Of a stretch of 62,817 bases of DNA, positions 32,400 to 43,100 are shown one piece after another (position 1 is the stretch's first letter; the number at the start of each line of letters is the position of its first letter). Position numbers and translations under genes: made by a program. The stretch is taken from IMG/VR virus record IMGVR_UViG_3300025120_013924, positions 1 to 62,817 of that record; one strand, given 5' to 3'. Under the pieces are notes generated by a model, which saw only the letters and a program-made list of their open reading frames with translations, was not told where the DNA came from and did not search any database. The stretch is from a virus.

Positions 32400-33086
32400 T
32401 TACATTAAGTGTAGTTCTTTTTGATTGATATCATAAAACCCTCTTTCTGTTGGATCAAATAATTTACTATTCTCTCCATCAATTTTAGTAAGTTCGATAT
32501 ACATTGCGTCTACTGTAAATTTAACTCTCTCTACATCTTTTTTAATATCATTCGTATATCTAAGATGAGTTTTTCCTTCTTCTTGGTATTCTTCTGTAAG
32601 CGTATCTATTTCGAATTGTTCTTTGTCAACTATGGCGCAAACAGTTGCCTCATTTTTATTTTCATTTTTATTTTTAATATACCATAATTTATGGTCGTTT
32701 TCATCCGCAATATCGGGTTTAAAAGAAATCTCAATTTTATTTTTACTTAAATTAAAATTTTCATTTGCTTTAAATCCAGCGCTATGAAGAATAAGGCAAA
32801 TTTGCTCTGGAGTGGCATCTGTGGTTAATTCAAATTTCTTAGGAGTTTTATTTCTAAGGAAATCTCTAACTGTAGATCTGCACAGCAACAAGGTCTTTTT
32901 AGGCATTTTTATTTGCTTGGATGTATCATCCATTATTTCTATAGAGTTGCTTTTAGAAAAAGCTTCAATAATAGGATTCATTTTAGAAGGAGGAACAAAT
33001 CCTTCTTCTAATTTAATATATTGTTTTTTCCAATTTCCATCATCTTCGCCTTCTTTTTCTATTAAAAAATCTTTAAATTTTTTCAT
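32400..33086 (-). CDS. tagged, catalytically degraded nucleotidyltransferase paralogue
   Basis: 228 residues; MKKFKDFLIEKEGE is a tag. LCRSTVRDFL (about 69-77) corresponds to VVGGTVRD of CCA/poly(A) polymerases, but the two Gly are Arg70 and Ser71. KFELTTDATPEQ (84-95) replaces the metal-binding DxDL by K-x-E-L, so both catalytic Asp are lost. VKFTVDAMYIEL matches RRDFTxNA, and LFDPTERGFYDI the following strand. It stops there, without the helical body. It is thus a palm-domain-only pseudoenzyme related to the protein at 8155. It overlaps the next tagged gene by 4 bases. Confidence 0.75.
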   Translation of the reverse strand: MKKFKDFLIEKEGEDDGNWKKQYIKLEEGFVPPSKMNPIIEAFSKSNSIEIMDDTSKQIKMPKKTLLLCRSTVRDFLRNKTPKKFELTTDATPEQICLILHSAGFKANENFNLSKNKIEISFKPDIADENDHKLWYIKNKNENKNEATVCAIVDKEQFEIDTLTEEYQEEGKTHLRYTNDIKKDVERVKFTVDAMYIELTKIDGENSKLFDPTERGFYDINQKELHLM

Positions 33087-33859
33087 TCCTCATCCTCATC
33101 TTTTTCTTTAGGATCATCAGGGCTTATGTCTCTTGCTGTTTTTCCTAACGGAAGAGGTTTTTTAGGCTTAAGCTGTATGCCAAGATCCAATTCATCGCCT
33201 TGTATGTTTCTGGAAACTATTTTAGGTTTTTCAAAATCAAAGTATTTTTCTAAATTTGTATGTTGCATTTTTATTACCTCTATAATAAGTGCAGTTGTAA
33301 ATGCCACTGCTCTATCATAAGTGGCAGCGTTTTCCTGCTCCATTTCTCTAGTTACATGAGCGAATTTAGTATCAGACTCTTTAGTTTCTCCTTCTTTTCT
33401 TATTCTTTTATCGTTTAAAATATCTTTTATTTTGTCTCGAATATTTTTTTTGTTTGTGCCGTAGCCTGATGGAGAAGTGCTTATGGTCATAGCATAATCG
33501 TCCTTATTAGGATCATTTCCAACCACTGGGACTTGAAGAGGAAGTTTCATATAAATTTCTAGTGGAACTCCTTCAGTAAGTCTTTTATAAATTAAAGGAA
33601 CTTCTAGTCTTGAAACAGCAGTAGGTTTTACTAAATCTTTTTGAATAGCTTGGCCTAAAGCTCCCATGACGCCGCCGATTGCTCGTTCAACATCTCCCGG
33701 ACTTGAGTCTTGACCGAATGTTCCTAAAGGTCCAATTCGTCCTATTCCAACGTTGCTTAATTCACTAGGCGTTTGATATCTTGTTCGTAATCTTGCTGGC
33801 CCAGCTTCATTTAATTGTTGTTCTTGTCGGCTTTTTAACCATTCATTAAAATTTTTCAT
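33083..33859 (-). CDS. tagged protein, unknown function
   Basis: 258 residues. MKNFNEWLKSRQEQQLNEAG is the best match in the window to a T4-like capsid-targeting peptide: F-x-x-W-L followed by LNE/AG, an (L/I)-x-E cleavage site. The rest has a proline-containing globular part (LEVPLIYKRLTEGVPLEIYM) and an acidic Lys/Asp end. I recognise no family. A likely packaged internal protein. Its stop overlaps the start of the degraded nucleotidyltransferase. Confidence 0.65.
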   Translation of the reverse strand: MKNFNEWLKSRQEQQLNEAGPARLRTRYQTPSELSNVGIGRIGPLGTFGQDSSPGDVERAIGGVMGALGQAIQKDLVKPTAVSRLEVPLIYKRLTEGVPLEIYMKLPLQVPVVGNDPNKDDYAMTISTSPSGYGTNKKNIRDKIKDILNDKRIRKEGETKESDTKFAHVTREMEQENAATYDRAVAFTTALIIEVIKMQHTNLEKYFDFEKPKIVSRNIQGDELDLGIQLKPKKPLPLGKTARDISPDDPKEKDEDEE

Positions 33860-33869
33860 AATTATTTTC

Positions 33870-34202
33870 CTATAAGGGCGCTTCTAAACCTAATTTAAAA
33901 AGTAAATACGCAGCCATGATAACCCATAGTAGTTGTATTCCAAAATTAATAAACATATTCCATTTTTTTTCTTGACCACCTTGAGTAACTTCAACAGAGT
34001 GTATTCTCAAGTCTAATTTATGTATATTTTCTACTAATTTATTATTGTCAGAATTATTGATTTTGTTTTCTAATTTTTTAATGTCTTTTTTCAAAGATTC
34101 TATTTGAGACTCTAAATCTTTATTTTGAGCAACTTCACGTTCTATCTTATTCTCTGTGAGCCTTTGATAGTACTTATTATGTGGATGAATCTCTTCTGAC
34201 AT
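33870..34202 (-). CDS. coiled-coil membrane protein
   Basis: 110 residues. Residues about 25-75 are a long coiled coil (EREVAQNKDLESQIESLKKD), residues about 88-106 a membrane helix (IQLLWVIMAAYLLFKLGL). The coil should sit in the cytoplasm. The topology resembles a tail-anchored protein. It begins a minus-strand unit with 33083 and 32400 and is divergent from the + strand structural block at 34254. Confidence 0.55.
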   Translation of the reverse strand: MSEEIHPHNKYYQRLTENKIEREVAQNKDLESQIESLKKDIKKLENKINNSDNNKLVENIHKLDLRIHSVEVTQGGQEKKWNMFINFGIQLLWVIMAAYLLFKLGLEAPL

Positions 34203-34253
34203 AGTTTCTCTTTTTTTTTAACATTATTTGCTACAATTTATATATATTATATT

Positions 34254-34724
34254 ATGCCTAATAAAGAAGAAGAATTAATAAAATCAAAAGATGACGCTCT
34301 GATTGAAAAAGAAAAGCAAGAATTGGTTAAAAAAGAAGAACAAGAAAATTGCATAATAAGCGATGAAAATCTTCTTGGTGTATATGGGGAAGTAATGACT
34401 AATTTGAGGTCAGACAGAGATCAAATTTCTAATCTGGTGGATACTTTTTCGAATATGGTGATAAATGACGGAGATTGTTCTACTTCTAGCAAAGAGGCAT
34501 TAGTTAATTTGCTAAAAACAAAAATAGACACTAGCGACAAAATGTCAAAAATAGCGGATTTAATGACGAGGATAAAACTCAAGCAACCAGACACTTTCAA
34601 GCCATATATGAATGGCAGTAAAAAAGATAACGGAAATACAATAAATATTTATGATTCTAGTGGCATCAACAGAAAGTCTTTGATGGAAAAAATTCAGAAG
34701 GAAAAAAATAATGAACAAAAATAA
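34254..34724 (+). CDS. hypothetical structural-block protein
   Basis: 156 residues. Charged N-terminal helix (NKEEELIKSKDDALIEKEKQ, residues 3-22), a middle helical region with NLVDTFSNMVINDGD, and a C-terminal NTINIYDSSGINRKSLMEKI. A beta strand and basic helix at the end are typical of small phage morphogenesis proteins. I cannot assign it; a terminase-small-like or scaffold role is possible. First gene of the + strand virion block; its end overlaps the next gene by 14 bases. TATATATTATATTATG precedes the ATG. Confidence 0.5.
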   Translation: MPNKEEELIKSKDDALIEKEKQELVKKEEQENCIISDENLLGVYGEVMTNLRSDRDQISNLVDTFSNMVINDGDCSTSSKEALVNLLKTKIDTSDKMSKIADLMTRIKLKQPDTFKPYMNGSKKDNGNTINIYDSSGINRKSLMEKIQKEKNNEQK

Positions 34725-36066
34725 TTTACAAGACTGGTTAGCAGAACAAGATTCTACTTCAGCTCCAGACGGCGCAGTAGGTCCTCCTACGTCACAACCT
34801 GATTTTGCTGACACTATGATTCAAAAAGGACAAGATCCACTTGATCCTAATGCTCCTGTTGAAGATCCGGCATTAGCTGCATCTATGGGAATGGAAGATG
34901 AAGAATCTAAACCTGAAGATGAAGATTCTGCTCCGGAAGATAGTGTTGAGGATGAAATTGAAGAACCAGAATTCCCCGACTTCCCAGAAGAAGAAAAAGA
35001 TTTAGAAGATGATTTTGATTCTTGGAAAGAAAACTATTTTAGAGAATCAGTAAGTGGTAATTCAGCTAAGTTATTAGATTTGCTTTATCCTATGAGAAGC
35101 AAAGAAGAAGAATTAGAACCTTATCAAAGAAAGTTTGTTGAAGACAATATAAACATTCAACTAATAAGATTAAATGCAAATGTAGAAAAAGCAAGCAAAG
35201 CAATAAGAAAAAGTACAAAGCAGCAATTAGATAAAAACAACCCTTCTACAAGTTTAGTTGCGCATATCAATATGGTTTTAGATTCAATGCCTGATGTGAG
35301 CAACATATTTATAAAGATGACAGGATACTCAGGATACAAAGGCGAGCTTCATAGAAAGTTCATAGGAGCTTTAATAGGAGGCGTTCAAGTTAGCAGTAGC
35401 CCAGATAAAGAAAATTTAATTTTAAATGACAAAGAGTATTCAATAAAAATATCAACTAGATTGAATTCCGAATGGGGCGATGTATCTTTAGGAAGTTGGT
35501 CCTTAAAAGAAGACGATCCAGAGAAGTATCTGTCTGAGCCTGAACTTGCACGATTAACAGAAGGCAGTCCAGAAGAAAGAGACATACTTAGAAAAAGAGT
35601 AATCATTGAATCAATATCAAAACAATTTGAAGAACAATCTTTTATAGTCAATGTAGTTGATGAAGATGGAACAATTGTTTACTTGGGTTGTGATATAGCT
35701 AATGCTCTTAGAGGAGCTTATTCAGATGGAAAACTAGTTGTTAAAAACGACAAGTCTTTAGACTCTGAAGCCATCATTGATGAAAATGGAACTATATTGG
35801 CAATGTCAGATCTAAAAATAAATTTTGTAAAAGAAACAGGTGAGTTCGATGCAGAAGGTCAACCAGTGACAGAAGAATTAAGTTTCATGCAAAAGAAAAA
35901 TGGAATGCTGTTCTTAACAGCTTCTTATTCAACAATAAACGATGCTGCATACGTGATGCAGGGAACAGTCGTAAAAGAAACACCATATAAAGGAAACCCT
36001 AGTGACCTTAAAGACATAAGAAGTTGTGTCTACAGCTGTCACGATTTATTGATGAGGCAGTGCTAA
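34711..36066 (+). CDS. tagged structural protein, unknown
   Basis: 451 residues. NNLQDWLAEQDS at the start is a tag with LAE as a possible cleavage site, followed by a long acidic, Pro/Glu-rich linker (about 12-110) and a globular domain. The latter contains YQRKFVEDNINIQLIRLNANV, GELHRKFIGALIGGV and STRLNSEWGDVSLG. Probably a virion or internal protein; family not recognised. Its stop (TAA) overlaps the next start (TAATG). Confidence 0.6.
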   Translation: MNKNNLQDWLAEQDSTSAPDGAVGPPTSQPDFADTMIQKGQDPLDPNAPVEDPALAASMGMEDEESKPEDEDSAPEDSVEDEIEEPEFPDFPEEEKDLEDDFDSWKENYFRESVSGNSAKLLDLLYPMRSKEEELEPYQRKFVEDNINIQLIRLNANVEKASKAIRKSTKQQLDKNNPSTSLVAHINMVLDSMPDVSNIFIKMTGYSGYKGELHRKFIGALIGGVQVSSSPDKENLILNDKEYSIKISTRLNSEWGDVSLGSWSLKEDDPEKYLSEPELARLTEGSPEERDILRKRVIIESISKQFEEQSFIVNVVDEDGTIVYLGCDIANALRGAYSDGKLVVKNDKSLDSEAIIDENGTILAMSDLKINFVKETGEFDAEGQPVTEELSFMQKKNGMLFLTASYSTINDAAYVMQGTVVKETPYKGNPSDLKDIRSCVYSCHDLLMRQC

Positions 36067-36560
36067 TGAAATTTTCAAGTTTTGTAGATGTTAAAAATAA
36101 AGAAATAATTGAAAAATTAAAAGTTCTTTCTAAAGTTATAGGTCAAGATTTTGAAGTTAAAGAATTCTTAGAAGATATGGAAAATCCTTATTTGTATGTT
36201 TCGCCTGAAAAAACAATGGATTTACCTTTTGATGGAGTTAGAGTTTATCAAATAGGATCTAGCTTTGCATATAGAGTTCAAAATGAGAATACGTCTGAGC
36301 CTTATGGAACTGCCTATTCTTTAAATATAGAAAAAGCATATGAAGATTTAGCTCCTGATATGGAAGGCGTGAAAATGGCAAAAACTATATCCAACATTGT
36401 AATTGAAGAATTTGAAAGTTTTTTCAAACAAAGTTCTAAAGCAGAAGTTGATCAAAGATCAGTTTTATTTTCTAGAAATCCAGTATCTAAAAACAATGAT
36501 GTATCTAATCAAGTCACTGTTGGTAGAGCTTTGGGTGATTATTCTAATTCGATTTATTAA
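36066..36560 (+). CDS. hypothetical virion-block protein, weakly tag-like start
   Basis: 164 residues from ATG 36066, coupled to the previous stop. MKFSSFVDVKNKEI resembles the tag loosely (F-x-x-F-V). Two alpha/beta segments (PFDGVRVYQIGSSFAYRV; TAYSLNIEKAYEDLAPDM) follow; the C-terminus is Ser/Asn-rich. No family recognised. Sits in the run that leads to the tape measure. Confidence 0.55.
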   Translation: MKFSSFVDVKNKEIIEKLKVLSKVIGQDFEVKEFLEDMENPYLYVSPEKTMDLPFDGVRVYQIGSSFAYRVQNENTSEPYGTAYSLNIEKAYEDLAPDMEGVKMAKTISNIVIEEFESFFKQSSKAEVDQRSVLFSRNPVSKNNDVSNQVTVGRALGDYSNSIY

Positions 36561-36562
36561 TC

Positions 36563-37117
36563 ATGGCAGTTCCAAATAATTTAATTGAACAAGTTTTCAG
36601 GCGAGTTGGTTCAAATAAACAATTATCTAATACTGTAAAAAAAGGAAGTTTAATAACTTTCAATTATACTTTTTTTAAAAATGATCCTTATCCCTTGGTG
36701 ATTGCCAGCACTGTTAATCCGGGAAGCAAAATCTGGGGAATAAACCTACATTATTTAACTTTTAACTATATTAAAAAAACTTTAAGAAACTGCAATAATC
36801 CATTTTTTTCATATGCAGGATCTATAAAAGGCGATTCTTTTTTGCAAAATGCATATAGATCTTACAAATGGTCAGGCATTAGACAAATAAAAGTACTAGA
36901 TTGCGATGTTCTATTGGATGCAATAGGCACTACAAGAAGCATAGATCCAGCAGAAGTTGAAATAATAAGAAGAAATGCAGAAGAGCAAATTAATAAACAA
37001 ATTAACCCAAAAGCGAACGAAGTTAATTTGAAAACACTAAATAACATACAGCAAGATGCACCTACTGGAATTATTCCTACCGTACCCAACGTCCCATCTA
37101 TAAATGACCCGGAATAA
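36563..37117 (+). CDS. structural protein with GINLHYL motif
   Basis: 184 residues. Residues about 30-70 read GSLITFNYTFFKNDPYPLVI and WGINLHYLTFNYIKKTLRN. The combination YPLV...G-I/L-N-LHYL recurs, as I recall, in small proteins of T4-like and marine myoviruses of unclear role. A Pro-rich, disordered tail follows. It ends 3 bases before the tape measure. Probably tail or DNA-packaging related. Confidence 0.55.
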   Translation: MAVPNNLIEQVFRRVGSNKQLSNTVKKGSLITFNYTFFKNDPYPLVIASTVNPGSKIWGINLHYLTFNYIKKTLRNCNNPFFSYAGSIKGDSFLQNAYRSYKWSGIRQIKVLDCDVLLDAIGTTRSIDPAEVEIIRRNAEEQINKQINPKANEVNLKTLNNIQQDAPTGIIPTVPNVPSINDPE

Positions 37118-37120
37118 TAA

Positions 37121-40100
37121 ATGGCAGATAAAGTACCACCTGATTTTTCAGAAATACATAAATCTTTTGATTCATTAGTAAATGCACTAAATGAAGATAC
37201 TAGTGCTATAAAAGATCTGCCTGATAATATGGCAAGCGCAATGAATAATAATAAATCTTCTTTTGATAAATCAATAGAAGATTTAGTAAAAATCATGTCT
37301 GCTCTAACGGGACTTAATGAATCAGTTTTAAAGTCATCTCAAGATGCGCAGAAGTATTTCAAAGATCTTGCAAAATCAGCAAATGACGCTAATAAAGATA
37401 GACAAAAACAAGAAAAATCTTCTGAAAAAAGTAGTCAAGATTTACTTGGAGCGGTTGAGCGCGTAGGTGAAAACGTTAATGACATGAACAAAAACCTAGA
37501 AAAATCCATATCGGGATTTGCTGAGGTTAATAACAAGAATTTTGACGACACGATGGCTCTCACGAAGGCGATTGGTTACAAACCGTCCACATCAACGCAA
37601 GCACAAGCAGGAGCAGCAGAAGTAGCAGCAGGAGTAGCAAATCCACCACCACCTGATTTTGGGAAAGGAAGGTTTGAATTTGATGATAATGACTTTTTCA
37701 AAAGACAAGGAAATCAGTTAACTAGTTATCTCGCTCAGTTAACAGGAGGCGTAGGTCTAACTCAAGTTTTATTTACAGGTGCTGCTAAAGACGCTTTTAT
37801 ATTTCAAGCCGCATTGCGAGAAGTTGCATTTGAGACTCAAGGCATAACAGGAGATACTAGAGATCTACAAGTTGCATTTGGAAAATATGGTGATGTAGTT
37901 GAAGCAACTGGAAAAAACGTAGACGAGTTTCAAAATGAATACCTTAAAAATTTAAAGAAAGGAACCAAAGCTAATCAATCTGGACTTAAGGTTATAAAAT
38001 CAGGATTAGCCGCGTCAACTTTAATAGGCTCAAGTACAGAAGCAACAGCTGATCTTTTTGGTGAATGGAATAGAACTTTAGGTCTTAGCGAAAGGCAAAT
38101 GCAACAATTGTCTAGAGATTCATTGTCTGTTTCTAGAAGTACAGGCGTGACTGGCGATGAACTTGTTAATGCAATGAATGCATCTAAAAAGATTTTAGAA
38201 AATTTAAGAAATCAAGGAAATCTCACAAGCCTTGCAATGAAAAATGTAATTGGCATGTCTGCTGAGGCTCAAAAAGTAGGCGTAGGAGATGCCTATATGA
38301 AAATTGCAAATGCTCTATCAAGTACAAATTCATTATTAGAATCTACAAGTGATGCGACTGGAGGTTATCTTCTTAGTGTAGGAGCTGCTATTGGGAAAAC
38401 GGGAACCATGCTTGAAGGAACCTTCATGCAGTCAAGAAAAAATTTAGGTTCTTTAGCTTCAGGAATGGAAGGAACTTTAAAAAGACTGACCGGCGATGTT
38501 GGAATGACGTTTGAGCAGATAGGAAATCTGAGTGTTAAAGAACGACAAAGACTTTCTATACAGCTAAAAGGATTAACTGGCATGGAACTTACTGAGTTCC
38601 AAAGAGTTGGAGAAACGTTTCGAAAGCAATCTAGAGGCATAGCAGGAACGCTAAAAGATCTTGAAGACGAAATGAAAAATACCAACATGACAGCCGAGGA
38701 AAGAGTAAAGGCTGAAGCAGATTATGCAAATGCACTAAGCAACCAAGGACTTGCGGCATCAACAGCTTTTGATAAATCCCTTAAAGCAATTGATCCAAAT
38801 GCTTTTGGAAGCAAGATGAAAGCTTTTGAATCAGCAACTGGAAGTTTTGTTGATGATTTAAAGCAAAGCGGAAATCTTGGAGAATTTAGAGAAGATTTGT
38901 CTGCTGCGATTGGAGGTTTGGCTAGTAAAGATGTAGGCATCGAGATTAATGGTCAAAAGATAACACAAGATGTATTAAAAGGATTAGATCCTATTAATAA
39001 TGCTGGAGATGCCGCATTGATGATGGGAGCGCAGCAACTTGCTGCTGCCGAATCTTTGAAATTAGCTGCTGAGAAGAATAAAATTGATCTTAAAGACATG
39101 GGATTAGATGCTGATTTTTCAAGCAAACTTAAAAAAGCCATAGAAAGTGGAGATACTTTAAGAATAAGAGAGATAAATGATGAGATGTCTACTGCCGCTC
39201 AAAAAATGGGAGTTGACTTAAAAAAAGGAACAAGCCCTACAAGTGAGTTAAGTAATGCTCTTAACAAGCTTAATCAGACAATAAGAAATTTAACTTCTGG
39301 TCCTCTTATGATGTTTTTAGATATGTTGGGAGGCATGGGTTTACTTTTAACTATATTAGGTGGAACAGCAGTAGCTGCTGGTTTTGGTCTGTATCAGTCA
39401 GCTAAAATGTTCAGTTTAGGTTCAGCAGCTCTGACCAAAGGTTTGAGTGCTATGGGTTTGAAAAAACAAGCCCTTGCAGTACACAAGAATTCCAAAACTA
39501 TTAATCGTGCTGTCGGAAGTGTAGAGAAATCAGTGGGCAATGCGGCTGCGAATATAAAAACAGGTACAAGATCAATTTTTGAGCCATTCACTAAAGGATT
39601 CTCAAGAGCAAGATCTCAAGGACAAGGTTTTTTCAAATCACTAGATCGAGGTCTAGGAGGACTGATTCAATCAAGTAACAAAACTAGAGGACTTATGAAG
39701 CTCCCAAGTGCTGTTTACAACACGTTTGATTCAGTAGGAAAAGGAATCACACAAATTACAAATCCTGTAGCTCAAGGTGCAAAAAATATATTTAAACCTT
39801 TTGGGACAGGTTTCAAAACAGCAACGTCTCAAGGCGCAGGATTCTTCGAATCTTTAGGAAAAGGTTTCAAATCACAAGGATTATCAAGTTATTTTAAAAC
39901 AGCTAGTAAAGCTAGCACAGCTTATGCTAACTCTTTAACTAAAATAGGACAAGCTCAAAATTATTTAATTAGAAATGGATCAAACGCATTAAATGTTATA
40001 AAATCGTCAGGCGCAAGTACTTTGTCTTCTTTGAAATCTACTGGCTCTTCTGCTGTTAAAACCATCACCTCTAAAACAACAGATATGTTTGGAGCTTTTG

Positions 40101-43100
40101 GAAAAGGATTTACACGAGCAAGATCAGCAGGAGATGGATTCTTTAAATCTTTGATAAGAGGATTTAAAGGTGGGTCTATGACATTAGGAACAGTACAAAA
40201 AGGAGTAAGAGGTGTTGGTACTGTAAAAGCAGGTATTAGCTCGGCAAGAGCAGGCCTTGCTGCTAGAGGTGGAATAAAAGGACTAGCAAAAGCCGCAGAT
40301 GCAAAAGCTCTTGTTGGATTTACTAAAACTTTAAGCGCAGGAAAATCTGGACTCAAACTAGCAACCGGTGGTATTAAAGGCTTGTTTAAAGCTATAAGTA
40401 CCGCTGGTAAAAGTTTTCCTCCTTTAGCTATTGCTCTTGCTGCCATTGATGGCATCATAGGCGGGTTTATGGGCTTTTCTAGAACTGCTGGTAGGTTTGA
40501 AAAAGATTTTGGCGAATTAAATGCTGGAATGTATGCGTCTTCGACTGTAGCCGGTGTTTTAGTTGGAATATTAGACGGTCTAACTTTTGGACTACTTAAT
40601 TTCTCAGGTGTTGGTAGAGCTTTGGAAGATTACTTGGCTTATTCTATCAATACTATAATGGGTCTTTTCTACGGAATGGTAGATGGAATTAAAGCGGCAT
40701 TTTCTTTAGTAAGCAATGCATTTAGTGGAATAGGAGAACAGTTTGCAAGAATAGGACAAACAGTATTAGGCGCATTTAATAAAATATTTGGAATATTTGG
40801 AGTACAGGCAGACAGCATGGGAGGCATGTTTGCAATACTTTATGATGTTATGAAGGCAATTGGAAAGCCTATAGGATTTATAATAGGACTTCCTTTGGCT
40901 GCAACATTTTTTGTTTTAGGAAAAGCAATAAGCTTGCTTATTGTTCCTATAGAAATTTTAGCAAATTTAATATCTGCTGCTGTTGATGTTGTTGTTGGTT
41001 TTAGTAAAGCCATATATGGACTTCTCACTTTTGATTTCGATATGATTGGTGCAGGATTCAAGCAAATTTTTGGTGGGTTGTATGATGCAGTAGCAGGAAC
41101 TATTGGCCCTATAGTAAATTGGGTATCAGGAGTATTTACTGGATTATACGACATTGTAGCTGGAACTGTTGGTCCTGCACTTGATTGGCTTAAATGGGCA
41201 TTTGGAGGAATATATGCTTTTATCGCTCCTATAGTAGTAGCTATTGGAACCGTAATTTCCACCGTATTTGGTGCAATATACAAAACAGTTAGTTATATTG
41301 CTAATGCAATAGCCTCCGTAATTTCCACCGTATTAAGTCCTATAGTAAATTTGGTATCAGGAGTATTTACTGGAATATACAATACCATCGCAAAAACTCT
41401 TGGAGGTATTGTAGATTGGTTTAGTTGGTTGTGGAAAACATTAGTAGGAGGTTCTATAGTTCCTGACATGGTTACAGGAATTATAAATTGGTTTTTAAAA
41501 CTACCACAAAAAATATTCTCTGCTTTAATGACCATACCAAAAATGATTGGAAATGTTTTTTCTAATATTGGTTCTTATCTTTCTAGTTTTGGAACAGAAA
41601 GTTACTTTGGAACCTTAATGTCTCAAATAGGAAATGTATTTAGTTTTATTGGAAGCACTATATCAAATGTTGTCGGAGCTTTGCAAGGAGTATTTAATAT
41701 ATTCTATGGAATAGCTACTTTGGACTTTGGAAAAATATGGGAAGGCATAGTAGGCATAGGCGCCGCCATAGGAAATCAAATCAAAGACATAGGTAAGTTT
41801 TTATATGCAGGAATTAAAAATTCAGTTTCTTATCTTTTCAAAGTTTTAAAAAGAATTCCTGCCACAATCTTCAGAGTTTTAAAATCAACTTTCATAGCAT
41901 TTCCTAAGTGGTTGTTAGGAAAAGTTATGGATGTTGCTTATCTATTTGGAACCTTCTTGGCACGAATACCAGAAATGCTCTACAAAGGAATTGTAAAAAC
42001 TATAAAAAGAATAGGAGAATTTTTATACAACGCGTTTATGTGGCCTTTTAGAAAAATAGCTGAGTTTGCAACATTTATTTATGACAAGGTCGTTGGGCTA
42101 TTAAATAAAACACTCGAATTCTTTATGGATATTCCGGGACATGTAGGAGCTGGAATTTCTGCTTTGTGGGAGGGATTGTCAGGCTTAGGAGGAATGATAT
42201 TAGATGGATTGGCAGGCTTAGGAGGAATGATATTAGGTGGATTGAAATCTGTTTTTGTAGATTTTCCAAGCTGGTTGCTTAGTAGCATAATTTCTGGACT
42301 TGGAAATTTAGGGGGAATGATATTAGGTGGATTGAAATCTGTTTTTGTAGATTTCCCAAGCTGGTTGCTTAGTAACATGATTTCTGGACTTGGAAATTTA
42401 GGGGGAATGCTAGCAGACGGTATTAAATCTGCTTTTTCAAGTATTGGTAATATTGCATCTTCAATAGGACAATCAATACTAGATGGAATCTATAATGTTT
42501 TTGTAGGATTTCCAACTTGGCTATATGACCAATTCACAGGAGCTTTATCCGGTGTGTGGGATTACATAAAAAGTTGGATTCCGGGAATGGGAGCCATAGA
42601 TGGTTATAATGAATCATCAGTTGCTCAAGAAGCAACTAGATTGCAAGAAGGAAATAGTATGCTCCATGCAGGAGGAGCAGCTGTTGGCGGTGTTGGTGAT
42701 ATACTAACTGGTGACTTTAGCGAAGGAGCATCTAAAGTTGGGGGAGCTATAAAAGAAGGAGTATATGCTGCTGGAGAAACTATATCTGATGCTGCTAATG
42801 GTGCTTGGGAAGGAGCAAAGGCAGTCGGATCTTATCTAAACCCTTTCAATTACTTTAATGAAGGAACAAGACAAATACAGCAAACTGGATTGGCCATGCT
42901 TCATGAAGGCGAAATGGTTGTTCCAAAAAATATAACTAATATGGTTGCTGAAGGAAATGGAGTATTCCCAAGTTTGTCTTCAGCTTTCTCAGGAGTTTTC
43001 GCAGGTCTTGGAGACATGCTAACAAACCCTCTCGGCACAGCGAAAAATACTTTAGGTGGCATAAAAAACATGTCGAGTATGTTTTCAAACGTAATAGATC

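Noticed and set aside
39961-40458. 165-residue minus-strand frame inside the tape measure
   Set aside because: Shadow frame of Ala/Lys-rich coding sequence, no ribosome site and no domain.
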